64,000 bases of DNA from Verrucomicrobiota bacterium (GCA_023431185.1 JAEYXS010000090.1:3803-67802), one strand, 5' to 3'. Counted from the first letter of the stretch, positions 17,584 through 28,111 are shown. Notes: generated by a model not told the origin, from the sequence alone. Made by a program: numbers and translations.

Positions 17584-20390
17584 TGCTTACTGACCGACAG
17601 TTTACCGCACGTCGTTGGCTGAAAGGCACTCTGCTTTCCGCCAGCTTCGGCCTGCTATCCGTCGTCTCTGCCTCGGCGGCAAACGTGGATTACTATCGGG
17701 ATGTTTATCCTTTCCTGAAAGCCAACTGTCTGGCCTGTCATAACAAGACCACGACTAAAGCGGGCCTCGATATGGAGACGCCAGAGTCCATGCGCAAAGG
17801 CGGCGATTCTGGTCCGGCTATCATTCCTGGCAAGAGCCGGGAGAGCCTGATCGTGCTCGCCTCTCTCCATCAGAAAGACATGGAGATGCCCCCGACCAAC
17901 AACAAATCGGGCGCGGTCAAACTCAACTCCGCCGAGATTTCTTTGCTGAAATCGTGGATCGATCAAGGAGCGAAAAGCTCCGTGCAGCAAGAACGGCAGG
18001 TAGTCTTTCAATCGCTGGCCGAAGGTGCCCATCCCATCTACAGCCTTGCCATGACAAAGGATGGCCGCTACGCCGTGTGCGGTCGCTCCAACAACCTTTT
18101 CCTATACGATCTGGCTACGCGGGAATTCGTGGCCCAGATTGTGGACGAGTCCCAGAAATCCGGCACTGCTCATCGCGCCTTGGTGCAATCGCTCGCTTTC
18201 AGTCCTGACGGCACACGCCTCGCCTCCGGCAGCTTCCGCGAGGTGAAGATCTGGCGGGAGGAAAAAGTGAAAGGATTCACCCGCCCTGCAGATACAAAAC
18301 TCGGACTGCAGTTCACCGTCCTCAGCGACGATGGCAAACAGATCATCGGGGCCAATGACAAAGGCGGATTGGTGGTTTTGGATGCTGTTAAGGGAAAATC
18401 CATCAAACGCATCGCCGACGTAAATAAATCCGGCATCAAGCTATTGAGCGTGTCCCCCGATGGCACCAAGGCCGCGGTCTGGGGTAATGACGCCGTGCTT
18501 AGTGTCTGGACGCTGAAGAACGGCAAGCCGTTCGCCACCAAGAGTGAAGTGACTGGCGTGCGTGCGTTGGACTGGTCCGCCGATGGTCTGTCTCTGATCT
18601 CCGGTGGTGAAGATAAAATCGTTCGCCTTTGGTCCCTCCCCGCCACAGGCAGCACTGAACTTGCCTTCGCCAAAGAACTCAAAGGTGCTACCGGCGCGAT
18701 CACTGCCGTTATCAGCGGACCACTACCAGACCAGGTCACCACCGCCAGCGAGGACGGCAAAATCCGGTTCTGGAACATCAGCAAAGGCAGTGTCTTACGT
18801 GAGCTGGCCAGCACTGGCATCTTGAACCTCGCCCTGTCTCCCGATGGTCGCCAGATTGCCACCGGCGGAGCTGATGGTGGGATCCGCGTCTGGGATGTCG
18901 AAACCGGCAAACAGCTCACTGAACTGCGCGGGCGCTTAAACGCGAACCAGCAGATAGCGTCGCTGGAATGGACCGTCGCCGCCCAGGGTCTGGAACAGAC
19001 CTTTCAGAAACGAGAAGTCGCCCGCATAGAGGCGCAGAACAAAGCCTTGGATGAACTCCTCAAGAAAGCCAATGAAGCCATCGTGGCGATGAAGAAAGTG
19101 GTGCCGGAGAAGACCAAGGCCGTTAAACCCGCCCAGGACGCTAAAGCGGCAGCTCAAAAGGCAGTGGATGAAGTCCTGGCCCTCATCGCCAAAGCTCCCG
19201 AAGGCAAAGCCGATGCAGCCTTGGAAAAACAGCTCAAGGATGCCCAGGAGAAACTCGCGCCCGTGACCATGTTGGAGACCTCCGCCCTTTCCGCTGTCTC
19301 TGCCGCCGAGAGCAATCTGAAAGACGCCGAAGATGATGTCGTGCGTATCACGGACACCAAGGCCAAAAACAGCACCGCGCTCGAAACGGCCAAAGCGGCC
19401 ATCGAGTCCTCCAAGCAAACTTTGGACATAGCCACCGCTGATCTCGCCGCCGCCAGGCAGGCCTTGACCAAGCTGACTGCGAAACCGTTATCACTGGCCT
19501 TTTCCGCCGACAACCAACAGGTCGCCGCCGTTTTCAACGATGGTTCACTGCAAGTCTGGGCCATCGCTTCAGGAACTCCTATTGAACAATTCAATGGCAC
19601 TGCCAGCAGCACAGCTTCGTTGACTCGCGGCAGCAACGGCTCGTTCATCGCCAGCCAGGCTGATGGCACTGCTTCCGTCACTAGCTCAACACCTCGCTGG
19701 GTGCTCGAGCGTGTTCTGGGCATTGGAAAAGATCGCACGCTCTTTGTCGATCGCGTGAACGCAGTACGGTTCAGCCCGGATGGCAAAACCTTGGCCACCG
19801 GTGGTGGCGATCCTTCCCGCTCCGGTGATATCAGCCTCTTCGACGTGACCACGGGCAAAGTCATCAAGACATGGAAAGAGCGGCACGAAGATACCGTGTT
19901 GAGTCTGGATTTCTCCCCTGATGGCAAGTTGCTCGCCTCCGGCGGAGCGGATAAGATTGCGCGTGTCACTGATATCGCCACCGGCAACCAGCTGAACCTT
20001 TTCGAAGGTCATACGCATCACGTCATGGGCGTCACGTTCCGGGCTGATGGCCGGGTGCTCGCCAGCGCCGGAGCCGATGGCGTGGTGATCGCGTGGGACA
20101 TGATCATGGGTGAACGGAAAAAGAAGATCGAAGGCTGGGCGAAAGAAGTGACCTCCCTCCAGTTCATCGGCGCGACCAGCCAGCTCATCACCTCGGCGGG
20201 CGACAACCGAGTCCGTATCATCAATGACGATGGCGGCGAAGTACGCGCCATCAACAAGCTCCCAGATTTCATGCAAGCCGCCGCCAGCACTGCGAATGCC
20301 AGCGTCGTCATCGGCGGTGGCGAAGACAGTGTTCTACGCGTCTGGGACGGCACCAACGGCAAGGAACTCGCAGTATTCGGTGCCAAATAA
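17580..20390 (+). CDS. PSCyt1-type cytochrome c fused to a split WD40 propeller
   Basis: This 936-aa protein starts with a Tat-like or Sec signal (ARRWLKGTLLSASFGLLS). A PSCyt1 cytochrome domain follows (about 35-125) with CLACH at 58-62 and the planctomycetal motif KAGLDMET. WD40 repeats occupy about 150-450 (SLAFSPDGTRLASGSFREVKIW, ALSPDGRQIATGGADGGIRVWD). An Ala/Lys-rich coiled coil of about 150 residues interrupts them, then more WD40 blades run from about 635 to the end (LDFSPDGKLLASGGADKIARV). Its ATG overlaps the preceding stop. It is probably a periplasmic or surface redox scaffold; its partners are likely the block's other products. Confidence 0.85.
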   Translation: MMLTDRQFTARRWLKGTLLSASFGLLSVVSASAANVDYYRDVYPFLKANCLACHNKTTTKAGLDMETPESMRKGGDSGPAIIPGKSRESLIVLASLHQKDMEMPPTNNKSGAVKLNSAEISLLKSWIDQGAKSSVQQERQVVFQSLAEGAHPIYSLAMTKDGRYAVCGRSNNLFLYDLATREFVAQIVDESQKSGTAHRALVQSLAFSPDGTRLASGSFREVKIWREEKVKGFTRPADTKLGLQFTVLSDDGKQIIGANDKGGLVVLDAVKGKSIKRIADVNKSGIKLLSVSPDGTKAAVWGNDAVLSVWTLKNGKPFATKSEVTGVRALDWSADGLSLISGGEDKIVRLWSLPATGSTELAFAKELKGATGAITAVISGPLPDQVTTASEDGKIRFWNISKGSVLRELASTGILNLALSPDGRQIATGGADGGIRVWDVETGKQLTELRGRLNANQQIASLEWTVAAQGLEQTFQKREVARIEAQNKALDELLKKANEAIVAMKKVVPEKTKAVKPAQDAKAAAQKAVDEVLALIAKAPEGKADAALEKQLKDAQEKLAPVTMLETSALSAVSAAESNLKDAEDDVVRITDTKAKNSTALETAKAAIESSKQTLDIATADLAAARQALTKLTAKPLSLAFSADNQQVAAVFNDGSLQVWAIASGTPIEQFNGTASSTASLTRGSNGSFIASQADGTASVTSSTPRWVLERVLGIGKDRTLFVDRVNAVRFSPDGKTLATGGGDPSRSGDISLFDVTTGKVIKTWKERHEDTVLSLDFSPDGKLLASGGADKIARVTDIATGNQLNLFEGHTHHVMGVTFRADGRVLASAGADGVVIAWDMIMGERKKKIEGWAKEVTSLQFIGATSQLITSAGDNRVRIINDDGGEVRAINKLPDFMQAAASTANASVVIGGGEDSVLRVWDGTNGKELAVFGAK

Positions 20391-20454
20391 AACCATGAAC
20401 ACCGCTTCATTACTCACTTTCAACTTTTTCGCCGCAACCTAACACCCGCATCTT

Positions 20455-21861
20455 ATGTCATCTCCCATCATTCCTTGTCCGGGTCCTTTGAGCCGCCGGA
20501 GCTTCATGCGTGTCGGCCTGGCCGGTTTCGCGACGTTAAGTTTGCCGGCGGTGCTGCGCCTCCAGGCAGAGAACGCCAAGAAGCCAGGTCACGAAAAGAC
20601 CGCCGTGATCATGGTGTGGTTGCCGGGCGGGTTGTCGCACATCGATTCCTATGATCCGAAGCCCGAGATCGGCAGCGAGTATCGCGGCCCCTTCAAGACC
20701 ATTCCCACAAAGATTCCCGGCACGCACTTCACGGAACTGATGCCGTTGCAAGCCAAGATCGCGGACAAGTTCACCGTCCTTCGCTCCATGAACCAGAAAG
20801 CGGGCGGGCATCCCGCCGGCTCGATGCAGATGCTTTCGGGCGATTCCGATGAACGCGACAAGCCCAAGCCCCGTCTGCCCGATTGGATGTCGGTGGCCAA
20901 TTACCTGCGTGGCCAAGGTGCGAAGCGCACCAATCCCCTGCCCAACTACGTGGGCGTGAATCCGCCACTGGAATACAATGGTCCAGCCTATCTGGGTGAT
21001 GCTTTTTCCCCGTTCGCCGTGCAGGACGATCCAAACCGCCCAAATTTCCAGGTGCCAAATATAGGACTTTCCGATGCGGCTGAGTCCAAACGCCTGAGCG
21101 ACCGTGTGGCGCTGCGCAAGAGCCTGGACCGCATGGAACGCGCCTTTGATCGTGAAGGTGAACTAGGTGCTCTGGATGAATTTGAAGCCCAAGCCGTGAC
21201 ATTGCTCACCAATCCCAAAGCCCGTGATGCCTTCGATCTGAGCAAAGAAGATGCGCGCACGCGCGATCGCTATGGGCGCAACCGATGGGGCCAGCAATTG
21301 CTGCTCGCCCGCCGTCTAGTCGAAGCGGGCGTGGACATCGTGACCAGCAGTCTGAGCGGACCACTCTGTGGTCGCGTGAACAATTGGGATGATCACGCCG
21401 TAAACCATCACGTCTTTGAAGCTCTGCGCTTTCGCATGGGCAATTATGACCGGGCAGTGTCCGCCCTCATCGAGGACATCTATGCACGGGGCTTGGATAA
21501 GCGCGTGCTCGTCGTCGTCACTGGGGAGTTTGGCCGGACACCGAAGATCAATTTCGACCGCAGCACTGGCGCGGGCGATGCTAGCGCCGCCGCCGGCACG
21601 CTCCAACCCGGTCGTGACCACTGGCCACGCGCTTTCTCGAACATCTGGGCGGGTGGCGGCATCCAGACCGGCCGCGTCATCGGGGCCACCGACAAGCGCG
21701 CCGAAGACGTCACGGAACGTCCCTGCGGCCCCGGTGATTTCCTCGCGACCATCTATCATCACCTCGGCATCGACTCCTCGAAAGTCGCCATCAACGACTT
21801 CAATGGCCGCCCGACCCCAATTGTGGATCATGGCCGCCCGATTCCGGAACTGATCGCGTGA
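20455..21861 (+). CDS. Tat-exported DUF1501 (sulfatase-fold) protein
   Basis: This 468-aa protein has a twin-arginine signal (SRRSFMRVGLAGFATLSLP). DUF1501 features include MVWLPGGLSHIDSYDPKPE near the start, LRSMNQKAGGHPAGSMQML, DIVTSSLSGPLCGRVNNWDDH and VVVTGEFGRTPKIN. DUF1501 proteins share the alkaline phosphatase/sulfatase fold but lack the formylglycine Cys motif, and their activity is not established. The gene closes the block, in the order DUF1549/1553, PPC, PSCyt1-WD40, DUF1501, which is a recurrent arrangement in PVC genomes. Confidence 0.88.
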   Translation: MSSPIIPCPGPLSRRSFMRVGLAGFATLSLPAVLRLQAENAKKPGHEKTAVIMVWLPGGLSHIDSYDPKPEIGSEYRGPFKTIPTKIPGTHFTELMPLQAKIADKFTVLRSMNQKAGGHPAGSMQMLSGDSDERDKPKPRLPDWMSVANYLRGQGAKRTNPLPNYVGVNPPLEYNGPAYLGDAFSPFAVQDDPNRPNFQVPNIGLSDAAESKRLSDRVALRKSLDRMERAFDREGELGALDEFEAQAVTLLTNPKARDAFDLSKEDARTRDRYGRNRWGQQLLLARRLVEAGVDIVTSSLSGPLCGRVNNWDDHAVNHHVFEALRFRMGNYDRAVSALIEDIYARGLDKRVLVVVTGEFGRTPKINFDRSTGAGDASAAAGTLQPGRDHWPRAFSNIWAGGGIQTGRVIGATDKRAEDVTERPCGPGDFLATIYHHLGIDSSKVAINDFNGRPTPIVDHGRPIPELIA

Positions 21862-21863
21862 TA

Positions 21864-21922
21864 GCCTGAAAACTTAAGGTCCGGATACTGGCACATCGCA
21901 GAAGCTAAATCTGCTTTCAGGC
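21864..21922. terminator. possible bidirectional terminator between convergent genes
   Basis: GCCTGAAA (21864-21871) and TTTCAGGC (21915-21922) form a perfect 8-bp inverted repeat, with a smaller hairpin (GCAGA/TCTGC) inside the 43-nt loop. It lies between the DUF1501 stop and the P450 stop. There is no long T run, so this is tentative. Confidence 0.35.
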
Positions 21923-21943
21923 GCACCCGACCTGCCCATCAAT

Positions 21944-23095
21944 TTATCGGGCGGCGTGAAGCGGCTTCAACCTGACGGTCAAGGCCTCGTAGCCGAGTGT
22001 CCGTTCATAGGTGGCCTCGTGTTCCAACCGTTCCTTGGCCGCCAGCACGGTGATGCCCTCCAACCGTTTGGCACATAGCCGCAGCAGCGTACGCAGGATC
22101 AACCGGGCATGGGGTGCGCCCATGCAGAGATGCGCGCCGAAGCCAAAGGAGAGATGAGGGTTTGGCTTGCGATCCAACCGGATCTCGTGCGGTTGGTCAA
22201 AAGCCGCTTCATCGAAATTGGCCGAGGCCCAGCAGAGCGCCACCCGCCCATCCGCAGGCACGGTGACACCATGCACATTGGTTTCTTCCGGGCAGACACG
22301 TCCGATATGCGTGAGCGGCATAAAGACGCGGAAAAACTCTTCGCTCGCATGGACGGCCCGCGCGGGATCTTCACGCAAGAACGCCAGCGCTTCCGGATGC
22401 TTCGCCAGATGGCCGATCGCGCACGCCACGGAGTGGATGATGGTATCGCGCCCGCCCGCGAACGCGATGTTCGCGAAACCCATCATCTCCTCGCGCGTCA
22501 GCGGGCGGCCGTGAAAGGTCGCCTTCGTAAGCGCACTGAAAAAATCATCACCCGGATTCGCCGTCGCGCGGTCGAACTGTTCGCGCAAGTAGGTGTCCAA
22601 ACCCGTCTCGTTGCTCAAGCCGCCCGCCACACGGAATACATGGATGCCCCAGCCGATCCATTTCTGCGCCTCGGTTTCCGGCAGATTCAGGAGATAGGTG
22701 AGCGCCCGCGATTGGAGCGGCAGCGCGAACTCGTTCACGATCTCCACCGACTCTTTGCGCAACGCCTCCGTCAACATGCCATCGATCAATGCTTCTACGC
22801 GCGCGATGAAGGCGGGGTCCTTTGGCCGCTGGAAGAACGGCTCGGCGATCTCCCGATAATCCGCGTGATCCGGCGGATCCGTTTCGAGCGGCAACTGCCT
22901 GACGTTACGCACCGCTTCCTCGGAAGGGATCGGCACGCGGCACGGCGCATCGGAACTGAACGTCTGCCAGTCCTTCGCCGCGCTTCGCACATCTGCATGG
23001 CGCAAGATCATCGGCAGGTTCTCGCCCTGAAAGGGACACTTCAAGATGCCGTCCTTCTGACGCGCCTCACGAAATGGATCGGATACTTCGCTCAT
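21944..23095 (-). CDS. cytochrome P450
   Basis: This 383-aa protein is typical of soluble bacterial class I P450s. The I-helix oxygen-binding block is AGGRDT (213-218), the K-helix ExxR is EFFR (253-256), and the haem loop is FGFGAHLCMGAPHA with the proximal ligand C324. The short N-terminus has no membrane anchor. No ferredoxin or ferredoxin reductase gene is nearby, so electron delivery must come from elsewhere, and no biosynthetic neighbours hint at the substrate. The alternative start ATGs nearby change little. The gene is convergent with the DUF1501 gene. Confidence 0.93.
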   Translation of the reverse strand: MSEVSDPFREARQKDGILKCPFQGENLPMILRHADVRSAAKDWQTFSSDAPCRVPIPSEEAVRNVRQLPLETDPPDHADYREIAEPFFQRPKDPAFIARVEALIDGMLTEALRKESVEIVNEFALPLQSRALTYLLNLPETEAQKWIGWGIHVFRVAGGLSNETGLDTYLREQFDRATANPGDDFFSALTKATFHGRPLTREEMMGFANIAFAGGRDTIIHSVACAIGHLAKHPEALAFLREDPARAVHASEEFFRVFMPLTHIGRVCPEETNVHGVTVPADGRVALCWASANFDEAAFDQPHEIRLDRKPNPHLSFGFGAHLCMGAPHARLILRTLLRLCAKRLEGITVLAAKERLEHEATYERTLGYEALTVRLKPLHAAR

Positions 23096-23226
23096 GTTAC
23101 AACCCGTTGTCTCAATGACTGTGATTGAACACAGCTTGCCGCCCCGCCACCTGCCGGTCCATGGCTCCCACTCTCAAATTATATGGTACGAAATGCCACG
23201 AACTTCCCGAAGCCTTGGCGAGTCAG

Positions 23227-24591
23227 TTATACCAGCCGCCAGCCTTTGCGATACTCGCGCGTGATGTATTTGTCCGCCTCCGGCACGGACCAGTCGCGCA
23301 TCGCTGCGGCGTCCCAGTGGAGTTTGCGGCCAACGCGATACGCCACGTTGCCGAGATGGTTCGCCTCGGTGAGCCAGCCGGCGTAATCGAAATTCGACAA
23401 GGCTTTCGGACCGCCTTTGCACGCGTCGATCCATTCGCCGTGATGACTGGTGATGTTAGGGAACACTTGGGGTGGGCGTTGGAAACCTTCGAAGTCTTTC
23501 TCCGGCAGCAGCACGTGCTTGCCGTAATCCGCCAGCAACATGCCCTTGCTCCCGATGAACAGCACGCCGTTCGGCCATTGCGGAATCTTGTTTTCCTTCC
23601 AGATAGCGGGCTTGTCTTCGCCCTGATACCACATGCACTTCACCGGCGGCATCTCACCCCGCGCACCGTACTCATACGCCACCGTGAGTGAGGCCGGAGC
23701 GATCTCTGGATGTGCCGGTTCCGGATGAAACGCTTCGATGGTCAAGGGTGCTTTCAACTTCAGCGCCCAAAACGCGAAATCGTTCCAGTGCGAACCAAGG
23801 TCGCTCATCGTGCCGTTGCCGAAATTCCACCAGCGATACCACTTCGGTCCCGGGAAATAGACCTCGTGATAAGGCCGGTCCTGCGCCGGTCCCAGCCATA
23901 GTTCCCAATTGAGTCCTTTCGGCAGATCCATTGTTTCCCGTGGCCGATCCGTCACATACACACGATCCTGGTTCTTCTCGGACGCTTCCTTGCTCTGCAA
24001 GCCCCACGCCCGCGACACCCACGTATGCGATTCATGCACTGGCCCTATGGCCCCCGCATGGATCAACTCCACCACGCGCCGCATGTTAGGCGAGGAATGC
24101 ATCTGGTTGCCCATCTGCGTGGCCACACCCGCCTTCGCGGCCGCTTCACGCACCAGCCGCGCCTCCCAGATATTATGCGTCAGCGGCTTCTCGCAATACA
24201 CATGCTTGCCCGCCTTCAGCGCCATCATTGTGGCCAGCGCATGCGTGTGTTCGCACGTTGCCACCGTTACCGCATCGAACTCCTTAGCACGATCGAACAG
24301 CTTGCGGAAATCATCAATCTTCCGCGCCTTCGGGTGCAGCTTCGCCGCCGATTCCAGGTTCACCTCATTCACATCGCACAAGGCCACGATGTTCTCCCCC
24401 GCACACCCTGCGATGCTGGCGCGACCGCGTCCACCCGCGCCGATGATGGCGATGTTCAGTTTGCTGTTCAGGTTCTGCCCGCGCACAAACGCCGGAGCCG
24501 CGATGAAGGCAGTGGTGGCCGCAGCCAGGGTGGACTTGGCAAATGCCCGGCGGGAAATGCCGGGGGAGGAGGCAGGAGACGTGGGCTTCAT
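23227..24591 (-). CDS. Tat-exported Gfo/Idh/MocA-family oxidoreductase
   Basis: The ATG at 24591 is preferred because it begins a twin-arginine signal ([21 protein letters not shown]); the longer frame from 24690 has an implausible leader. The 454-aa product has a Rossmann nucleotide-binding start ([15 protein letters not shown]) and the family's EKP block ([20 protein letters not shown]). The C-terminal half includes [24 protein letters not shown] aromatic segments typical of PVC paralogues. These proteins oxidise or reduce sugars and derivatives with NAD(P), often carrying the cofactor across the membrane. The next gene upstream is a paralogue. Confidence 0.88.
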   Translation of the reverse strand: MKPTSPASSPGISRRAFAKSTLAAATTAFIAAPAFVRGQNLNSKLNIAIIGAGGRGRASIAGCAGENIVALCDVNEVNLESAAKLHPKARKIDDFRKLFDRAKEFDAVTVATCEHTHALATMMALKAGKHVYCEKPLTHNIWEARLVREAAAKAGVATQMGNQMHSSPNMRRVVELIHAGAIGPVHESHTWVSRAWGLQSKEASEKNQDRVYVTDRPRETMDLPKGLNWELWLGPAQDRPYHEVYFPGPKWYRWWNFGNGTMSDLGSHWNDFAFWALKLKAPLTIEAFHPEPAHPEIAPASLTVAYEYGARGEMPPVKCMWYQGEDKPAIWKENKIPQWPNGVLFIGSKGMLLADYGKHVLLPEKDFEGFQRPPQVFPNITSHHGEWIDACKGGPKALSNFDYAGWLTEANHLGNVAYRVGRKLHWDAAAMRDWSVPEADKYITREYRKGWRLV

Positions 24592-24734
24592 GAGCCCAGC
24601 TTGCCGCAAAGCGGCGCTTTTGGTCAACGCCGAGAAGCAGCCATGCCATCTCGGAAAACCCAGTCGCAAACCGCCATGATTCCCTCCCAAAGCTGGTCAC
24701 CTGGCGGCAAGAGATTACCGCCCAGCGTGCCAGC

Positions 24735-26102
24735 TCAGGCTACGTTGGGCGGTGCAAACCCTTCCCGGTAGTTGCGCGACAAAATCTCCTTGTTGGCCTG
24801 GTCGTGATTGGAGAAGCGGAAATTAGCTGCATCCCAACGCAGTTCCTGACCGGGAAAACGCGTAGCCTTGACGGCGAGCAAACACGGTTCCGTGATGCGC
24901 CAGCCGATCTCAAAGGGTGTCCACAGCGGTTTCTTTGAGCCGAGACAGTTGTCCGCCCAGTCTTTCCAATGATTGCGCGGCGGCACGGAAGGCAGCGGTT
25001 CATTCTCCACCGCCTTGCCCTTGCGGAAGACGGTGATTTTGCCATCCGCCTGGAGCAGCAGCGTGCCTTCCTCGCAGACAACCATGGTATGATTGGCACC
25101 GACCTTTACGGGCGGCAAGTTGAGCGCGGCGAAGGAGGGCTGCTGGGCACTGTCGTTGTAGCGGACCACGAATTTCTCGCGGGCAAATCTGCCACCACCG
25201 GCGTAGGTGATGGTGCTTTGATTGAAGGCGGTGTGGCTGGTGTTCGCCGGACGGCTGTTGTGAGTGACCACAGCCTCGGGCGACGGCAGATCGTAGGCGA
25301 AGTAAAGCAGGTCCAGCAGATGGCAGCCCCAGTCCGCAAGCTGGCCGCCACCGGTTTCCCAATACGAACGCCAGCGACGCGGGGCGATGTCTTCACTGTA
25401 TGGGACGTCAGCGGTGAGCGGACCACGCCACAAATTCCAATCCAGGTAATCAGGCACCGGGCTGGCGGGAGAATATTCACTCCAAGGAGCCCCGAAGTAG
25501 TGGCCTTTTTCGACACCACCCGTCCAGACGTAAGCCTCAACCGGGCGTCCCAACTGATTACGCAGCAACATTTCCACGGCCTGCATACGGCCCGTGTTAC
25601 AGGCGCGCTGATTGCCCATCTGGGTCACAAGCCCCGGCCGGGCTTGCAAGGCATCACGGATCATCCGGAGCTCGCTCAATTGATGCACCAGCGGCTTCTG
25701 GCCATAGAGATGCTTCCGGTTCTGCAAGGCGGCGAGCATCATGGGGGCGTGGTGAAAGTCAGGAGTCTCCACGATGACCGCGTCGAAATCAGCGAGCCGG
25801 TTGGCGAAGGCTTCCCGATAATCCTTCATGGTCCAGGCATTCGCATGCTCCTTCTTGATCTTGTCCAGCTCGCGTGAATCCACGTCACAGAAGCCCGCCC
25901 ACTCAACCATCGGATGATCCTTCAAGCCCCGGCGCTGCAAGGCACCGATACCACCCACGCCGATCTGAAAGATGCGCAGCTTGCTGTTCTTGTTAGTCTC
26001 GGCACGAGCAGACCAGGAAAGCGCGGCCACACTGGCAGTGAGGATGGTGCCGTTACGCAAAAAGGTGCGGCGGGTGATGGGAGAAGATGCCTTCGTTTTC
26101 AT
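24735..26102 (-). CDS. Tat-exported Gfo/Idh/MocA-family oxidoreductase
   Basis: The start at 26102 gives a twin-arginine signal (ITRRTFLRNGTILTASVAAL) and 455 residues; a start at 26117 is equally possible, and the 26180 start less so. The nucleotide-binding segment is RIFQIGVGGIGALQRRGL, and QKPLVHQLSELRMIRD corresponds to the EKP block with Gln in place of Glu. Later segments such as YWETGGGQLADWGCHLLDL resemble its neighbour. It is a paralogue of the protein encoded 143 nt downstream, and the two may act on related sugars. Glycosidase or dehydrogenase roles are both known in this family, so the substrate is open. Confidence 0.86.
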   Translation of the reverse strand: MKTKASSPITRRTFLRNGTILTASVAALSWSARAETNKNSKLRIFQIGVGGIGALQRRGLKDHPMVEWAGFCDVDSRELDKIKKEHANAWTMKDYREAFANRLADFDAVIVETPDFHHAPMMLAALQNRKHLYGQKPLVHQLSELRMIRDALQARPGLVTQMGNQRACNTGRMQAVEMLLRNQLGRPVEAYVWTGGVEKGHYFGAPWSEYSPASPVPDYLDWNLWRGPLTADVPYSEDIAPRRWRSYWETGGGQLADWGCHLLDLLYFAYDLPSPEAVVTHNSRPANTSHTAFNQSTITYAGGGRFAREKFVVRYNDSAQQPSFAALNLPPVKVGANHTMVVCEEGTLLLQADGKITVFRKGKAVENEPLPSVPPRNHWKDWADNCLGSKKPLWTPFEIGWRITEPCLLAVKATRFPGQELRWDAANFRFSNHDQANKEILSRNYREGFAPPNVA

Positions 26103-26536
26103 AATGGATGAGGTCATTCTGCACGACTTGCGATCCATCTCAAGCAAAAGCCGAATGCGAACAAAGTTCCACTTGCTCATCTAGCAGCGACGAAAATGAA
26201 CACCAGGAAAGCGCCGGCTGCTTACGCGCCGACGCGGCTGGCAATCCTGATTCCAAGCGGAATCCCGCCCGTCCCCCATCATCCTTCCAGTAAAGCAGCA
26301 GATTGTCCGTCCCCATTCCTGCCTCCCAGCGGACAAGGGCCGTACCGCGACCATCAGGGTAACGTGTCCGCCCAACATTCGTCCCATTTGACAGCTGCCC
26401 GGTGGGTCTGGCTAAGGCAGAGGTGGGTTGATTGCATGGTAACTTTGACGCGACAAGTTATCATGACTACATCAAACCATCACTATGTGCCGCAACAGGT
26501 CCACGCTGGGGCCGGAGGCATCACTTGGAATTACTG
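26103..26536. other. 434-bp divergent intergenic region
   Basis: It separates a minus-strand oxidoreductase start from a plus-strand sulfatase start and should hold both promoters. A TTGACA at 26388-26393 is a candidate -35 box for the sulfatase, but no good -10 box follows at 17 nt. I see no gene and no clear repeat. Confidence 0.35.
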
Positions 26537-27997
26537 ATGAAGAAACCGTATCTTTTACTCCTGACACTGTGCCTGCTGATCGGTGGATTTTCAGAGTTAA
26601 ATGCCGCCAGTGCGAAGCCCAACATCATCGTCATCCTCATCGATGACATGGGTTGGGGCGATTTCTCCTGCTTTGGCAACAAAGAGGCGCAAACACCGAA
26701 CGTCGACCGGATGGCCCGGGAAGGCATCCGCTTCACCCAGTTCTATGTGAATTCGCCGATCTGCTCACCATCGCGTTGTGCCCTCACCACGGGCCAGTAT
26801 CCGCAACGCTGGCGCATCACGTCCTACCTGAACAACCGGGCGGACAATGCACGGCGCGGTGTCGCCAACTGGCTCGATCCCGAGGCACCCACGCTCGCCC
26901 GTCAGTTGCAGCAGGCAGGTTATGCCACCGGGCATTTTGGCAAATGGCACCTCGGTGGCCAGCGCGATGTGGACGATGCGCCGCCAATCTCCGCCTACGG
27001 TTTCGACGAGTCACTCACCAACTTTGAAGGCATGGGGGCGAAACTGCTGCCGCTGACCTTGAAGCCGGGTGACAAACAGGCTGGCCGTATCTGGGGCGAT
27101 GCCGAACGGTTAGGCGGCCCGGTGGTCTGGATGCAACGCTCGCAGATCACCGGTGGATTCGTGGATGCCGCAATCCCTTTCATGAACCGCGCGGTCCGCG
27201 CCGGCAAACCGTTCTACGTGAATGTGTGGCCCGATGACGTCCACAGCCCTTTCTGGCCGCCGGTCGAGAAATGGGGCCAGACAAAGCGTGAACTTTACCA
27301 TGCGGTGCTGGAGGAGATGGACCGCCAGTTGGGCAAGCTCCTCGAGCATGTCCGCAATACGCCGGCATTGCGCGATAACACATTGATCCTGCTCTGCTCG
27401 GACAATGGACCGGAACCCGGAGCAGGCAGCGCCGGGCCCTTCCGGGGTACCAAGACTACCTTGTATGAAGGCGGCACCCGTTCGCCGCTGATCGTCTGGG
27501 GTCCGGGCCTGCAGGCAAAAGAAACCGCCGGGACAGAGAATCCAACCTCCGTGTTCGCCGCTTTCGACCTGGTGCCATCGTTGCTCAGCCTTGCGGGGGT
27601 AGCGCAAACCAAGGAGACCAGATTCGATGGAGAGAATCTCGCCCCCATCCTTTTGGGAAAGAGCACCGCCTCCCGCACTGCACCCATTTTCTGGCGTCGC
27701 CCGCCGGACCGTAAAACGACCTCACCCGCCCTGCCAGAACGACTGCCTGATCTTGCCGTACGGGAAGGCAACTGGAAGCTCCTCTGCGAATATGACGGCA
27801 GCCAGGCGCAACTCTATGATCTGGCCAAAGATCGCGGCGAGACAACCAACATCGCCGGACAACACAGGGTCATCGTTGAGCGACTGACCAAGTCTGTCTT
27901 GGCCTGGAATCAGGCATTGCCTGCTGACAATGGCCCGGCGCTGGGAGCCGAACCGATCGCACCAAAAGGCGGGGCGAAGAAAAAGAAAGCGCAATAA
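26537..27997 (+). CDS. secreted formylglycine-dependent sulfatase
   Basis: The ATG at 26537 gives a signal peptide (KKPYLLLLTLCLLIGGF) and a 486-aa protein; the longer frame upstream adds 35 unlikely residues. Active-site features are IDDMGWGDFSCFG, C76 in CSPSR followed by CALTTGQ, FGKWHLGG, a segment equivalent to the histidine block (VNVWPDDVHSPFWPP), SDNGPEPG and the lysine block FRGTKTTLYEGG. The tail is lysine-rich. Unlike the operon sulfatases it stands alone, divergent from two Gfo/Idh/MocA genes, which suggests a separate sulfated sugar pathway. Confidence 0.9.
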   Translation: MKKPYLLLLTLCLLIGGFSELNAASAKPNIIVILIDDMGWGDFSCFGNKEAQTPNVDRMAREGIRFTQFYVNSPICSPSRCALTTGQYPQRWRITSYLNNRADNARRGVANWLDPEAPTLARQLQQAGYATGHFGKWHLGGQRDVDDAPPISAYGFDESLTNFEGMGAKLLPLTLKPGDKQAGRIWGDAERLGGPVVWMQRSQITGGFVDAAIPFMNRAVRAGKPFYVNVWPDDVHSPFWPPVEKWGQTKRELYHAVLEEMDRQLGKLLEHVRNTPALRDNTLILLCSDNGPEPGAGSAGPFRGTKTTLYEGGTRSPLIVWGPGLQAKETAGTENPTSVFAAFDLVPSLLSLAGVAQTKETRFDGENLAPILLGKSTASRTAPIFWRRPPDRKTTSPALPERLPDLAVREGNWKLLCEYDGSQAQLYDLAKDRGETTNIAGQHRVIVERLTKSVLAWNQALPADNGPALGAEPIAPKGGAKKKKAQ

Positions 27998-28111
27998 GGC
28001 GGCGCGTCACAAGATAGCGCTGGCTTTCCGAGTGGCGACAGCGCCCTGCAAGACACAATACCCGCAGGCAAAACCTTGACACAATCGGCATGGCGACCGG
28101 AGCATCCCGCC

